Assembly: GCF_047126315.1 (NCBI RefSeq)
Contig: NZ_CP138953.1
Span: 992,001-1,056,000 of the forward strand
Reading direction: 5' to 3'
Length of the DNA stretch: 64,000 nucleotides
From: Shimia sp022448905
Lineage (GTDB): Bacteria; Pseudomonadota; Alphaproteobacteria; Rhodobacterales; Rhodobacteraceae
The position numbers and the translations under genes were made by a program. The notes beneath the pieces are model-generated. The model made no database searches and was not told where the DNA came from. It saw nothing but the letters and a program-made list of their open reading frames with translations. Position 1 is the first letter of the stretch; every line of letters begins with the position of its first letter. Positions 7,655 through 15,980 of this stretch are shown piece after piece.

Positions 7655-9082
7655 TCAGCCCATGGGCACGCCGGAGATCGCCTTGGTTTCGCAGAACTCT
7701 TCCAGTCCCCAAGAGCCGCCTTCGCGGCCGTTGCCGGATTGACCGTAGCCGCCAAAGGGCGAGCCGTTGATGCGGGACACGCCGTTGGTTTCCACCATGC
7801 CAGAGCGGACCTGACGCGCCACGCGCAGACGTTTGTCGTCATCTTGCGTTTGGATGTAGTTGGTCAGGCCGTAGACGGTGTCGTTGGCCATCTGCACAGC
7901 CTGATCTTCGGTTTCAAACGGAGAGATCGCCAGCACCGGGCCGAAGATTTCTTCGCGGTAGATGGTCATATCCGGCGTCACGTCGGCGAATACGGTTGGG
8001 CGCACGAAGTAGCCTTTGTTCATGCCTTCCGGACGGCCGAGGCCGCCTGCGACCAGCGTGGCGCCTTCTTTGATGCCGGTCTCGATCAGGCCCTGGATTT
8101 TGTTGAACTGCAACTCTGAGACCACCGGGCCGATATGGCGACCGGACTCCGTGGTGGCACCAACTTGGGTCGCTTCGGCTGCAGCTTTGGCTTGCTCTAC
8201 GGCGTCGGCGTAGCGGCTGCTTTCGACCATCATGCGGGTAGGGGCGTTACAAGATTGGCCGGAGTTCTGCATGCAGTGGATCACGCCGCGTTTGACGGCT
8301 TTTTCGTCTGCATCTGCAAAGATGATGTTGGCACCCTTGCCGCCAAGCTCAAGGCTGACGCGCTTAAGCGTATCGGCGGCGGCTTTGGAGATGGCGATGC
8401 CCGCACGGGTGGAGCCGGTGAAGGACACCATGTCCACGTCTGGATGCGCGGACAGTTGCGAGCCGACACCCACACCGTCGCCGTTGACCATATTGAAGAC
8501 ACCCGCCGGGAAGCCAGCTTCGTGCATCATCTCGGTGAAGACGATGGAGGACAGGGGCGCGATCTCAGACGGTTTGAGCACCATGGTGCAGCCGACCAGC
8601 AGCGCCGGAATGGCTTTCAAGAACACCTGGTTCATGGGCCAGTTCCATGGGGTGATCATGGCGCAGACGCCAATTGGCTCTTTGCGCATGCGATCGGCCC
8701 CCATGGCGTATTCGAACTCGAAGTTTTCCAGAGCTTCGAGGAAGCCATCGAGATGCCAGACGCCAGCGCCCCATTGGTTGTTCTTGGCCAGATCGGTGGG
8801 CGCGCCCATTTCCAGGCGCATGGCTTCGGCCATATCATCACGGCGGGCCATATAGATGTCGCGCAACTTTTTGACCAGCGCCACGCGCTCCTCCAAAGGC
8901 GTGTCCGCCCAGGCGGGGAAAGCAGCGCGTGCGGCAGCCACGGCAGCGTCGGTGTCCGCCTGATCGCCGAGTGAAATCACGGCGCAGGTATCCTCGGTAG
9001 CGGGGTCAATGACAGGCAGGTCATTGGCGGCAACAGGGTCGACCCATTGGCCGTTGATGTAGAATTGGCGTTTCTCGATCAT
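7655..9082 (-). CDS. NAD(P)-dependent aldehyde dehydrogenase
   Basis: 475 residues, full-length ALDH superfamily enzyme oxidising an aldehyde to the acid. Seen: ITPWNWPM (NAD fold), KPSE, FTGSTRAG (222-229), general base Glu245 in LELGGKGAN, nucleophile Cys278 in NSGQSCNAPTR, and EEIFGPVL. The ATG at 9082 is preferred because GAGGGAG lies 9 bp before it; a GTG three codons upstream is possible. The substrate cannot be read from sequence. A 14-bp palindrome ~85 bp upstream recurs before the class III aminotransferase at 21874-23226, which hints at joint use in amine degradation (aminotransferase makes the aldehyde, this enzyme oxidises it). Confidence 0.9.
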   Translation of the reverse strand: MIEKRQFYINGQWVDPVAANDLPVIDPATEDTCAVISLGDQADTDAAVAAARAAFPAWADTPLEERVALVKKLRDIYMARRDDMAEAMRLEMGAPTDLAKNNQWGAGVWHLDGFLEALENFEFEYAMGADRMRKEPIGVCAMITPWNWPMNQVFLKAIPALLVGCTMVLKPSEIAPLSSIVFTEMMHEAGFPAGVFNMVNGDGVGVGSQLSAHPDVDMVSFTGSTRAGIAISKAAADTLKRVSLELGGKGANIIFADADEKAVKRGVIHCMQNSGQSCNAPTRMMVESSRYADAVEQAKAAAEATQVGATTESGRHIGPVVSELQFNKIQGLIETGIKEGATLVAGGLGRPEGMNKGYFVRPTVFADVTPDMTIYREEIFGPVLAISPFETEDQAVQMANDTVYGLTNYIQTQDDDKRLRVARQVRSGMVETNGVSRINGSPFGGYGQSGNGREGGSWGLEEFCETKAISGVPMG

Positions 9083-9166
9083 GGTGTTCACTCCCTCTCG
9101 ATCTTGGCGTCACTCTGCGCGGCAAAACGGGGGGGCCGCAAGTGGGCGCGACGCGCGGTCACGAGC

Positions 9167-9180
9167 AATTTGATCAAATT
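9167..9180. promoter_or_regulatory. Palindrome AATTTGATCAAATT (copy 1)
   Basis: Perfect 14-bp palindrome between the aldehyde dehydrogenase and peroxiredoxin genes, identical to the one at 23271-23284. Candidate operator; the regulator is not known. Confidence 0.6.
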
Positions 9181-9341
9181 ATTTCTTCCGGTAAAGGGGT
9201 GGCGTTCAAAAAAGACGGATGTAGTCTGCGCAAAGTCGCTTTGCGACAGAGAACCGTTTTTACATATCGCCCCACCCGCGAGAATTGTCTCGCCTCAAGC
9301 TGGCAGGGCGGAGTGTGCGACCCAAAGAGAGGGAGATACCC

Positions 9342-9995
9342 ATGGGCCTGCGAATCAATGATGTTGTGCCAAATTTCACCGCCGAGACGGATCAGGGCAC
9401 GATCACTTTTCACGACTGGATCGGCGACAGCTGGGCCATCCTGTTTTCCCATCCAAAAGACTTTACGCCGGTCTGCACCACCGAGTTTGGCGCGGTCGCG
9501 CAGCTTGCCGATGAGTGGCAGAAGCGCGGCACCAAGGTGATAGGGGTCTCCGTGGACGGAGTGGAAGACCACAAAGGCTGGAAGAAAGACATCGAGTCCT
9601 ATGCGGGCACTGGCGCGGGCTTCCCGATCATTGCCGATGACGGTCTGGCTGTGTCCAAAGCTTTCGATATGCTGCCAGCCGAGGCGTATCTGCCAGATGG
9701 CCGCACTCCAGCGGACAGCGCCACCGTGCGCTCGGTGTTCATCATCGGCCCGGACAAGCAGCTGAAGCTGTCGATGACCTATCCGATGAATGTGGGCCGG
9801 AACTTTGCCGAGGTGCTGCGCGCGCTGGATGGTCTGCAGACAGCGGCCAAAGAGAACGTCGCGACGCCTGCGAACTGGACCCCAGGTGGCGATGTGGTGA
9901 TCCCGGTTGCGGTGAGCGATGAGGATGCGAAGGCGAAGTACGGTGAGTTCACAACCCATTTCCCATACCTGCGCACCACCAAGTTGCCAGGCTAA
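9342..9995 (+). CDS. 1-Cys peroxiredoxin (Prx6 type)
   Basis: 217 residues. Thiol peroxidase reducing hydrogen peroxide and organic peroxides in the cytoplasm. The peroxidatic site is PVCTTE with Cys45 and the family motif SHPKDFTPVCTTE. No other cysteine occurs in the protein, so it is a 1-Cys enzyme, and the long C-terminal part (NWTPGGDVVIPVAVSDEDAK) is that of the Prx6 subgroup. The ATG at 9342 follows AGAGAGGGA and fits the family start. It is divergent from the aldehyde dehydrogenase gene and has its own terminator. Confidence 0.93.
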   Translation: MGLRINDVVPNFTAETDQGTITFHDWIGDSWAILFSHPKDFTPVCTTEFGAVAQLADEWQKRGTKVIGVSVDGVEDHKGWKKDIESYAGTGAGFPIIADDGLAVSKAFDMLPAEAYLPDGRTPADSATVRSVFIIGPDKQLKLSMTYPMNVGRNFAEVLRALDGLQTAAKENVATPANWTPGGDVVIPVAVSDEDAKAKYGEFTTHFPYLRTTKLPG

Positions 9996-10030
9996 GTACC
10001 TGTCCCAATAATCGGAATGGACATTTTGAA

Positions 10031-10062
10031 AGCGCGCTGGGTTTCCCAGCGCGTTTTCTTTT
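10031..10062 (+). terminator. Terminator of the peroxiredoxin gene
   Basis: CGCGCTGGG and CCCAGCGCG form a 9-bp perfect stem with a TTT loop, followed by TTTTCTTTT. Confidence 0.88.
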
Positions 10063-10164
10063 GGCCTGTGCGGGGCAATCTGACGTGGGGTAATTTCGCC
10101 GCGCAAACTAATTGCCCTTCCGAAATTAAGCGGCTGGAAACTGTTTTGTCCGAAGAAGGGCAGG

Positions 10165-10476
10165 ATGACCCAACGCATGCAATATCTTCCGGCGATTCTC
10201 GCTGTTGTCTTTTGCCTGACCGTGACCCCGGTTCTGGCAATTGTCAGCGCCCCTGTGAAATCAGGGGGGCCGGTTTTGATTGTCGCGCGGCCGGGCACAG
10301 ATCTGACAGAACTCGTGGAGACATCCGGCGGACATGTCGTGGGCGTGACACAAGCCCCGCTCGCTGTGATGGGGGCGTCAGAAAGCGAAGACTTTGAACA
10401 GAGACTGAAACGGAATGGAGCCTGGGCCATTCTGGACGGCGAAGCGCTGGCCTGGCTGTGTGGTGATACGATATGA
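10165..10476 (+). CDS. Small exported or membrane-anchored protein of unknown function
   Basis: 103 residues. Residues 7-25 are hydrophobic (YLPAILAVVFCLTVTPVLA) and look like a signal peptide or anchor; the rest is a small alpha/beta-like segment with PVLIVARPGTDLTELVE and GAWAILDGEALAWLCG. No family recognised. Its stop codon overlaps the start of the chemotaxis receptor gene (ATGA), so the two proteins are probably made together; it could be a periplasmic partner of that receptor, which has no large sensor domain of its own. That role is inference from coupling only. Confidence 0.65.
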   Translation: MTQRMQYLPAILAVVFCLTVTPVLAIVSAPVKSGGPVLIVARPGTDLTELVETSGGHVVGVTQAPLAVMGASESEDFEQRLKRNGAWAILDGEALAWLCGDTI

Positions 10477-12062
10477 CAGAAGATCTCAAATTGACGAAAG
10501 CCCGTCAGACGGGTGTGAAAGTTTTGGCCATCGTGGCGGCGGTTCTTGGCGCTGCGGCGGCAACAATTGCATTTATGCGAGGCGGCCAAGTTGTGATGAT
10601 CGGCGCCTCCGCAGGCGCCTTTGCCGCATTGGCGTTTTATGCCTATCGGTTGGGCGGCAATCTTGCGGCGCGTGTGAGCGTGACTGTGGCCGTAATTGGT
10701 CAGATTGCTTTGATCCTTGCGTCTATGACGGGACACGCATGGCAACTTGACGTGCATATGGTGTTCTTTGCCGCGCTGGCGATGCTGACCCTGATGACTT
10801 GTCCGACAGCTTTGCTGGTAGGAGCGGGCGTGACGGCTGTGCACCATCTGGCGTTGACGTTTTTCTGGCCGGCGATGGTGTATCCGTCGGTGGATTTGAT
10901 GGAAAACATTGGCCGCACAGTGTTGCACGCTGTTGTTGTGATTGCGGAAACTGGCATTTTGCTGACTTCTGTCATGACGACACTGCGTCAGATGAATGAG
11001 CGCAACAAAGAGCAAGCAGTGCTGTCGGAGACAATGGACGCGCTGAAGGTTGAGAAGGCGGGCATTGAAGCGCGTGAGAAGGCGCAGGCGGATGTTGTGG
11101 AAACACTGCACGAGCGTCTGACACGGATTGCCGGTGGCAATTTGGATGCTTCGATCAATCATTCCTTTGACAAAAGCTATGAGGCGTTACGCAAGAGCTT
11201 CAACGACGCGGTCAAGTCTTTGAGTGGCATCGTGACCTCCGTGACATCCGTGTCGAGCCAGATCGAAGTGGACAGCCGCGAGTTGTCTGAGGTGTCCAAC
11301 AGCGTGGCGCACAGCACCGAGAAACAAGCAGGTGCCTTGCAAGGCGTGACCGATGCGGTGGAGCAGATTGCCGATGCGATGAACGGGGCGGTTGAGAAGG
11401 CCAAGTCCACGCAAGAGCGGTTTGACAACACCCGCAACATGACCAGCAACGGGGCCGAAGTGGTACGTCAGGCCGTGAGCACGATGGATGAGATCGAAGC
11501 CTCCTCGGCGCAAATTGACCATGTGGTGACGCTGATCGAAGACATTGCGTTCCAGACCAACCTGTTGGCACTCAACGCCGGGGTCGAAGCGGCACGGGCC
11601 GGGGAAGCGGGCGCAGGTTTTGCGATTGTGGCCTCTGAGGTGCGCGAGTTGGCGCATCGCTCGGCAGAGGCGGCGCAGAACATCAACACGCTGATTTCGG
11701 AAAGCAACGGCCATGTGACCAACGGCGTCGCGCTGGTGCGTCAGGTGGGGGATGCGCTGGAGGCGATCTTGGGTGACGTGAACCAAGTGTCTGGCAATGT
11801 GGCGGAAATCTCGGATGTGTCCAGTGAACAGGCACAATCGGTTGAGAAAATCCGCGGCAGCATGCAGACCATTGGCAGCGAGACGCAGGCCAATGCGGCA
11901 CGGGCGGAAGAGGCCTCTGCGGCGACTTCCAGCCTGGACATGGCGGTGGATCGTCTTGTCGATGCGCTGGCCGGGTTCCGTGTGGCTGCGGTTGCGCCGC
12001 AGACCGGTGATGTCGAGATGTTTGACAACGATGGCGATGACGAGGCTTGGGCCGCCGCCTGA
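10473..12062 (+). CDS. Methyl-accepting chemotaxis protein with membrane-embedded N-terminus
   Basis: 529 residues. Residues ~15-170 hold five or six hydrophobic segments with very short loops instead of a periplasmic ligand domain, so sensing is likely within the membrane or through a partner. A linker with a HAMP-like stretch (ERLTRIAGGNLDASINHSFDKSYEALRKSFNDAV) leads to a long coiled-coil signalling domain. The hairpin tip EDIAFQTNLLALNAGVEAAR followed by GFAIVASEVRELAHRS (about 350-395) is the conserved CheA/CheW contact region. The C-terminus ends in an acidic, Ala-rich tail. It is translationally coupled to the small exported protein upstream. Confidence 0.9.
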   Translation: MTEDLKLTKARQTGVKVLAIVAAVLGAAAATIAFMRGGQVVMIGASAGAFAALAFYAYRLGGNLAARVSVTVAVIGQIALILASMTGHAWQLDVHMVFFAALAMLTLMTCPTALLVGAGVTAVHHLALTFFWPAMVYPSVDLMENIGRTVLHAVVVIAETGILLTSVMTTLRQMNERNKEQAVLSETMDALKVEKAGIEAREKAQADVVETLHERLTRIAGGNLDASINHSFDKSYEALRKSFNDAVKSLSGIVTSVTSVSSQIEVDSRELSEVSNSVAHSTEKQAGALQGVTDAVEQIADAMNGAVEKAKSTQERFDNTRNMTSNGAEVVRQAVSTMDEIEASSAQIDHVVTLIEDIAFQTNLLALNAGVEAARAGEAGAGFAIVASEVRELAHRSAEAAQNINTLISESNGHVTNGVALVRQVGDALEAILGDVNQVSGNVAEISDVSSEQAQSVEKIRGSMQTIGSETQANAARAEEASAATSSLDMAVDRLVDALAGFRVAAVAPQTGDVEMFDNDGDDEAWAAA

Positions 12063-12085
12063 TCTGGTTAGGTATCGAAAAAAGT

Positions 12086-12118
12086 AAAGCGCCGGTGGGG
12101 ACCCACCGGCGCTTTTTT
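12086..12118. terminator. Terminator shared by the chemotaxis gene and the convergent ALDH gene
   Basis: AAAGCGCCGGTGGG and CCCACCGGCGCTTT form a near-perfect 14-bp stem flanked by A-rich and T-rich sides (TTTTTT). Confidence 0.88.
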
Positions 12119-12135
12119 GTTGGTTTGGGCTAGGC

Positions 12136-14481
12136 TTATTCGCCGTAAGGCACCCAAATGTTTTTGACTTCGGTCGCGGCTTGCAGGAAGTCACGGCCTT
12201 CGCCTTCGGCGCCCATCCAGTCTCGCGACAGGCCGTTGTTGACCCAAGTGCGCTTGAGGTTGCCCGCGCTGGCGCGTTCGATCTCCGCAGACACATCCGA
12301 GGAGGAGAACGACCAGACCGCATCCACATCGAGGTGACCTGCGAGTGGTCCAGCCAGTTCGGCGTGGGATCCGGTCAGGATGTTGACAACCCCACCCGGC
12401 ACGTCGGAGGTTTCGAGCACCTGATAGAAGTCTGTCGCCGCCAACGGGTAGGCTTCCGAGGCGACCAAAATGGCGCGGTTACCCATCGCAATGGCGGGCG
12501 CCATGGCGGAGATCAGGCCGAGAAGCGGCGCGTCATCCGCACAGAGCGCGCCGATCACGCCCACGGGCTCTTTCATCGCCAAGGCCACGCCGCGGATCGG
12601 CACGCCATGCGCCTGACCATCGTATTTGTCGGCCCATGCGGCGTAGGTGAAAAGGCGGCGGATCGAGGTTTCGACCTCTGCAGCGCCGGTCTTTCCGCCG
12701 GTCAAGAGGTTCACGCGTGTGGCAAACTCGTCTTTGCGGGCGGAGAGATTTTCCGCGATGTAGTAGAGAATTTGCGCGCGCAGGTGGCCTGTGGTGCCGG
12801 ACCAGCCTTTGGCGGCATGAGCGGCCTCAACCGCGTTACGCACATCCTTGCGGTTGGCAATCGGCGCTTGGCCCAGTAGGGCGCCGGACTTGCCGTAGAT
12901 GTTCTGGCTGTAGCCGCCATCCGGGCGGGCCTGTTTGCCACCCACATAGAGTTTGGGGGTGCGGTCCAGCGGGTCGGTTGGGCCTTTGTCGCCGGTAAAG
13001 GCTTCGACAGGCTTGAGCGCCTTGGGGGCACCTTTGGGCTTGGAGTAGGCCGCCAAACCTTCCCAGCCGCCTTCACGTCCGTAGCCGCTTTCACGCACAC
13101 CACCAAAGCCGGCAGCCGCGTCAAACAGGTTGGTGGCATTGATCCAGACCACACCGGCGACCAGTTTCGGCGCAATGTCTAGTGCGAGGTTCACGTTCTC
13201 CGTCCAGAGCGTGGCCGCGAGACCGTAACGCGTGTTGTTGGCCAGCTGCACGGCCTCAGACGGGGTGCGGAAAGTGGTGGAGACCAGCACAGGGCCGAAG
13301 ATCTCTTCCTGCATCAGCTTGGAGGACGGCTCGAGGCCGGTGATCAGGGTTGGCGGGTAAAAGCAGCCCTCGGCAGGCATCTCGATGGGGGCGTGGTAGG
13401 TTTCGCCGTCGGTGTTATTCTCGACCATCTCGGTGATGGTGTTGAGCTGCACCGGATCGACCACAGCTCCCACGTCGATGCATTTGTCCAGTGGATTGCC
13501 AATGCGCAGACCATCCATGCGGGCCTTGAGTTTGCGGTAGAAGGTTTCGGCAATGCCTTCTTGCACCAGGAGGCGGGAGCCGGCGCAGCAGACCTGGCCC
13601 TGATTGAACCAGATGGCATCTACCAAACCTTCAATCGCGGAGTCAATGTCGGCATCTTCAAAGACGATATAAGGCGACTTGCCTCCAAGCTCCAAAGTTA
13701 GCGATTTGCCGGAGCCTGCGGTGGCTTCGCGAATGCGCTTGCCCACTTCGGTGGAGCCGGTGAAGGCGACCTTGTTGATGTCTTCATGCGCGGTGATCAT
13801 TTCGCCCACTGTGCCGTCGCCGGTGACGATGTTGACCACACCCGCTGGCAGGCCTGCTTGCTGACAGATGTCGGCAAAAGCCATGGCGGTGAGAGAGGTG
13901 TATTCGGCAGGTTTCAGCACAACCGTGTTGCCCATCGCCAAAGCAGGCGCGACTTTCCACGCCAGCATCAACAGCGGAAAGTTCCATGGGATGATCTGGC
14001 CACAGACTCCGAGCGCTTGCGCGTTGGGTAGTTCCGCTTCCATGAGTTGCGCCATGCCTGCGTGATAGTAGAAATGGCGCTGCACCAGTGGGATGTCGAT
14101 ATCACGGCTTTCGCGGATCGGCTTGCCGTTGTCCAGAGTTTCCAGAACCGCGAAGAGGCGGCTGTGCTTTTGCAGCAGGCGGGCAATGGCGTAGAGATAT
14201 TTGGCACGGCCATGACCGCCCAAGCCTTCCCATTTGGCTTGGGCTTTGCGCGCAGCTTTGACGGCGGCATTGACCTCGTCCTGAGATGCCTGCGTCAGGT
14301 CGGCGAGAGTCTCGCCGTTGGCGGGGTTCTTGGACTGGAAGTCCTTGCGTGGTGTGGTCCAGTCACCGTCGATGAAGTGGCCAAAGGCCGCGCCTTGATC
14401 GACAATCCAGGCCAGCGCATCAGCTGCGCTTTCGGGGGCGGGGCCGTAATCCATGGTTTCGAAGATCTCTTTAACGGTCAT
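12136..14481 (-). CDS. Aldehyde dehydrogenase with a second, degenerate ALDH module
   Basis: 781 residues, far longer than a normal ALDH (~480). The first module is complete: IIPWNFPL, KPAEYTS, FTGSTEVG, Glu264 in LELGGKSPY, Cys298 in GQVCCAGSR, EEIFGPVLV. From about residue 500 a second ALDH-like sequence starts (KLYVGGKQARPDGGYSQNIY, VGVIGALCADDAPLLGLISA, AMGNRAILVASEAYPL) but lacks the Cys and Glu of the active site. In this operon (deoC, a small gene, then this gene) it most likely oxidises acetaldehyde released by deoxyribose-phosphate aldolase; the second module may be structural. The start follows GGGGAAG. Confidence 0.88.
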   Translation of the reverse strand: MTVKEIFETMDYGPAPESAADALAWIVDQGAAFGHFIDGDWTTPRKDFQSKNPANGETLADLTQASQDEVNAAVKAARKAQAKWEGLGGHGRAKYLYAIARLLQKHSRLFAVLETLDNGKPIRESRDIDIPLVQRHFYYHAGMAQLMEAELPNAQALGVCGQIIPWNFPLLMLAWKVAPALAMGNTVVLKPAEYTSLTAMAFADICQQAGLPAGVVNIVTGDGTVGEMITAHEDINKVAFTGSTEVGKRIREATAGSGKSLTLELGGKSPYIVFEDADIDSAIEGLVDAIWFNQGQVCCAGSRLLVQEGIAETFYRKLKARMDGLRIGNPLDKCIDVGAVVDPVQLNTITEMVENNTDGETYHAPIEMPAEGCFYPPTLITGLEPSSKLMQEEIFGPVLVSTTFRTPSEAVQLANNTRYGLAATLWTENVNLALDIAPKLVAGVVWINATNLFDAAAGFGGVRESGYGREGGWEGLAAYSKPKGAPKALKPVEAFTGDKGPTDPLDRTPKLYVGGKQARPDGGYSQNIYGKSGALLGQAPIANRKDVRNAVEAAHAAKGWSGTTGHLRAQILYYIAENLSARKDEFATRVNLLTGGKTGAAEVETSIRRLFTYAAWADKYDGQAHGVPIRGVALAMKEPVGVIGALCADDAPLLGLISAMAPAIAMGNRAILVASEAYPLAATDFYQVLETSDVPGGVVNILTGSHAELAGPLAGHLDVDAVWSFSSSDVSAEIERASAGNLKRTWVNNGLSRDWMGAEGEGRDFLQAATEVKNIWVPYGE

Positions 14482-14492
14482 GTGTCTTCCCC

Positions 14493-14786
14493 TTACGAGG
14501 TTATCTTGTGAAGTGCGGCCTGCAACGCGTCGGCTGGCACTGTTTCGCTGTGTAAAATTCCGGCCATTACGGCTTCGGCAATTTGGGCGGTGGTTTTGTC
14601 AAGCAGGTCCGGCTGTGTGTGTGCGTACTCAAAGGCTTCCTGCAGGAAGTCCGCAAGCCGGCCTTCCAGGGTTGCACCAGAGAGGTGGTCGTCGCAGCGG
14701 GCGACCCATGTGCGTTGGGACCAGACCTTCATGCGCAGAAGGTGCTGGTCCGGCACAGAGGCGTTGGTGTCTGCGGATGCGCTCAC
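14493..14786 (-). CDS. Small protein of unknown function between deoC and the ALDH gene
   Basis: 97 residues from a GTG at 14786, with AAGGAC about 8 bp upstream; upstream in-frame starts would lie within deoC. The gene is 11 bp from each neighbour, so it is part of one operon. The protein is mostly helical by composition, with KVWSQRTWVARCDDHLSGATLEGRLADFLQ-type sequence of no family I know (key residues W-S-Q-R-T-W and one Cys). It may assist the aldolase or the dehydrogenase; that is a guess from location. Confidence 0.65.
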   Translation of the reverse strand: MSASADTNASVPDQHLLRMKVWSQRTWVARCDDHLSGATLEGRLADFLQEAFEYAHTQPDLLDKTTAQIAEAVMAGILHSETVPADALQAALHKITS

Positions 14787-14796
14787 CGGACTGTCC

Positions 14797-15789
14797 TTAC
14801 GCCATCGCGTGGCGGTAGTTGGCCGAATACTGGCCGGTGACGTGATGCTCCAGCTGGCGTTCGATGTCGCCCAACAGGGAGGACGCGCCAAAGCGGAACA
14901 GGTCCGGTTGCAACCAGCGATCGCCCAATTCGTCTTTGATCAGGGACAGGTAGACCAGCGCGTCCTTGGCTTTTGAAATGCCACCAGCTGGTTTGTAGCC
15001 GACGCGGAACCCGGTGCGGTCATAGTAGTCGCGAATGGCACGGATCATCACCAGGGACACAGGCAGGGTCGCGTTCACGCTCTCCTTGCCGGTGGAGGTT
15101 TTGATGAAGTCAGCGCCGGCCATCATGCACACCAGAGAAGCGCGGGCGACGTTGCGCAGGGTACCAAGTTCGCCGGTGGCCAGAATGGCTTTGACGTGGG
15201 CGTCGCCACAGGCTTCGCGCATTTCTTTCATTTCGTCATAGAGCGCCTGCCAGTTGCCTTGCAGCACGTGGCGGCGGGTGATGACGATGTCGATTTCCTC
15301 TGCGCCCGCTTTCACGCTTTCGCCGATTTCGGCGATGCGCAAGTGATAAGGCGACAGACCCGCCGGGAAGCCGGTGGAAACGGCCGCCACTGGAATGCCT
15401 GTACCTTTGAGTGAGGACACGGCGGTTTCGATCATGTCGTGGTAGACACAAACTGCGCCGGTGGTCAGGCCGGTCATGCCAAGTGCATCGAGAATGTCGG
15501 CGCGGACCGGTTGTTTGGCTTTCGCGCAGAGACGCTCCACGCGGCCTTCGCTGTCATCGCCGGACAGGGTGGTCAGGTCGATCAGGGAGATCGCCTTGCA
15601 CAGCCAGGCGGCCTGATAGTCCTTTTTGACCGAGCGGCGGCCCGGCAAGGTCTTGGCGCGGCGTTCGATGGCCGAGGTATTGGCCTGCGCGGTGCGAACC
15701 CAATCAAGGTCCAGCGCCATCCCGGGGTTGCGCGGTTCCAGCGCAGTGGGCAGCTGATGCCCTTCGGCAGTCGTGGTGGGCGTGTGCAT
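14797..15789 (-). CDS. deoC: Deoxyribose-phosphate aldolase
   Basis: 330 residues. Cleaves 2-deoxy-D-ribose 5-phosphate into glyceraldehyde 3-phosphate and acetaldehyde (nucleoside degradation, cytoplasm). The TIM-barrel signatures are EEIDIVITRR with Asp167, AHVKAILATGELG with Lys200, and the Schiff-base Lys230 in ADFIKTSTGK. The ATG at 15789 is chosen for AGGA about 8 bp before it; extension to 15885 would cross the promoter region. The protein is longer than bacterial DeoC of about 220-260 residues because of an ~80-residue N-terminal extension, as in the long alphaproteobacterial and eukaryotic form. First gene of the operon with the small protein and the ALDH. Confidence 0.92.
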   Translation of the reverse strand: MHTPTTTAEGHQLPTALEPRNPGMALDLDWVRTAQANTSAIERRAKTLPGRRSVKKDYQAAWLCKAISLIDLTTLSGDDSEGRVERLCAKAKQPVRADILDALGMTGLTTGAVCVYHDMIETAVSSLKGTGIPVAAVSTGFPAGLSPYHLRIAEIGESVKAGAEEIDIVITRRHVLQGNWQALYDEMKEMREACGDAHVKAILATGELGTLRNVARASLVCMMAGADFIKTSTGKESVNATLPVSLVMIRAIRDYYDRTGFRVGYKPAGGISKAKDALVYLSLIKDELGDRWLQPDLFRFGASSLLGDIERQLEHHVTGQYSANYRHAMA

Positions 15790-15900
15790 CGATCCATCCT
15801 GTTGCGGAAAACAGGGACCAAAATGCCTCAGAAATATGGGCCTTGGCAAGTCGCAGAACGACACGTCAGCTACTTTTTTGACCATTTAGTCAACAAAAAG

Positions 15901-15951
15901 ATGAGAATAAGTCGCAATTGCGTTGACTTACTTGCGAATGGTTCTCATAAT
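15901..15951. promoter_or_regulatory. Candidate Fur/Mur-type metal operator before sitA
   Basis: Between divergent deoC and sitA, ATGAGAA (15901-15907) and TTCTCAT (15942-15948) form an inverted repeat, and GCGAATGGTTCTCATAATC (15933-15951) matches the classical Fur box at about 12 of 19 positions. Rhodobacterales sit operons are known to be controlled by Mur/Fur-type or related metal regulators. Binding is inferred. Confidence 0.45.
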
Positions 15952-15980
15952 CAGCTAGAAACAGCGCAATAGGAGAGACA

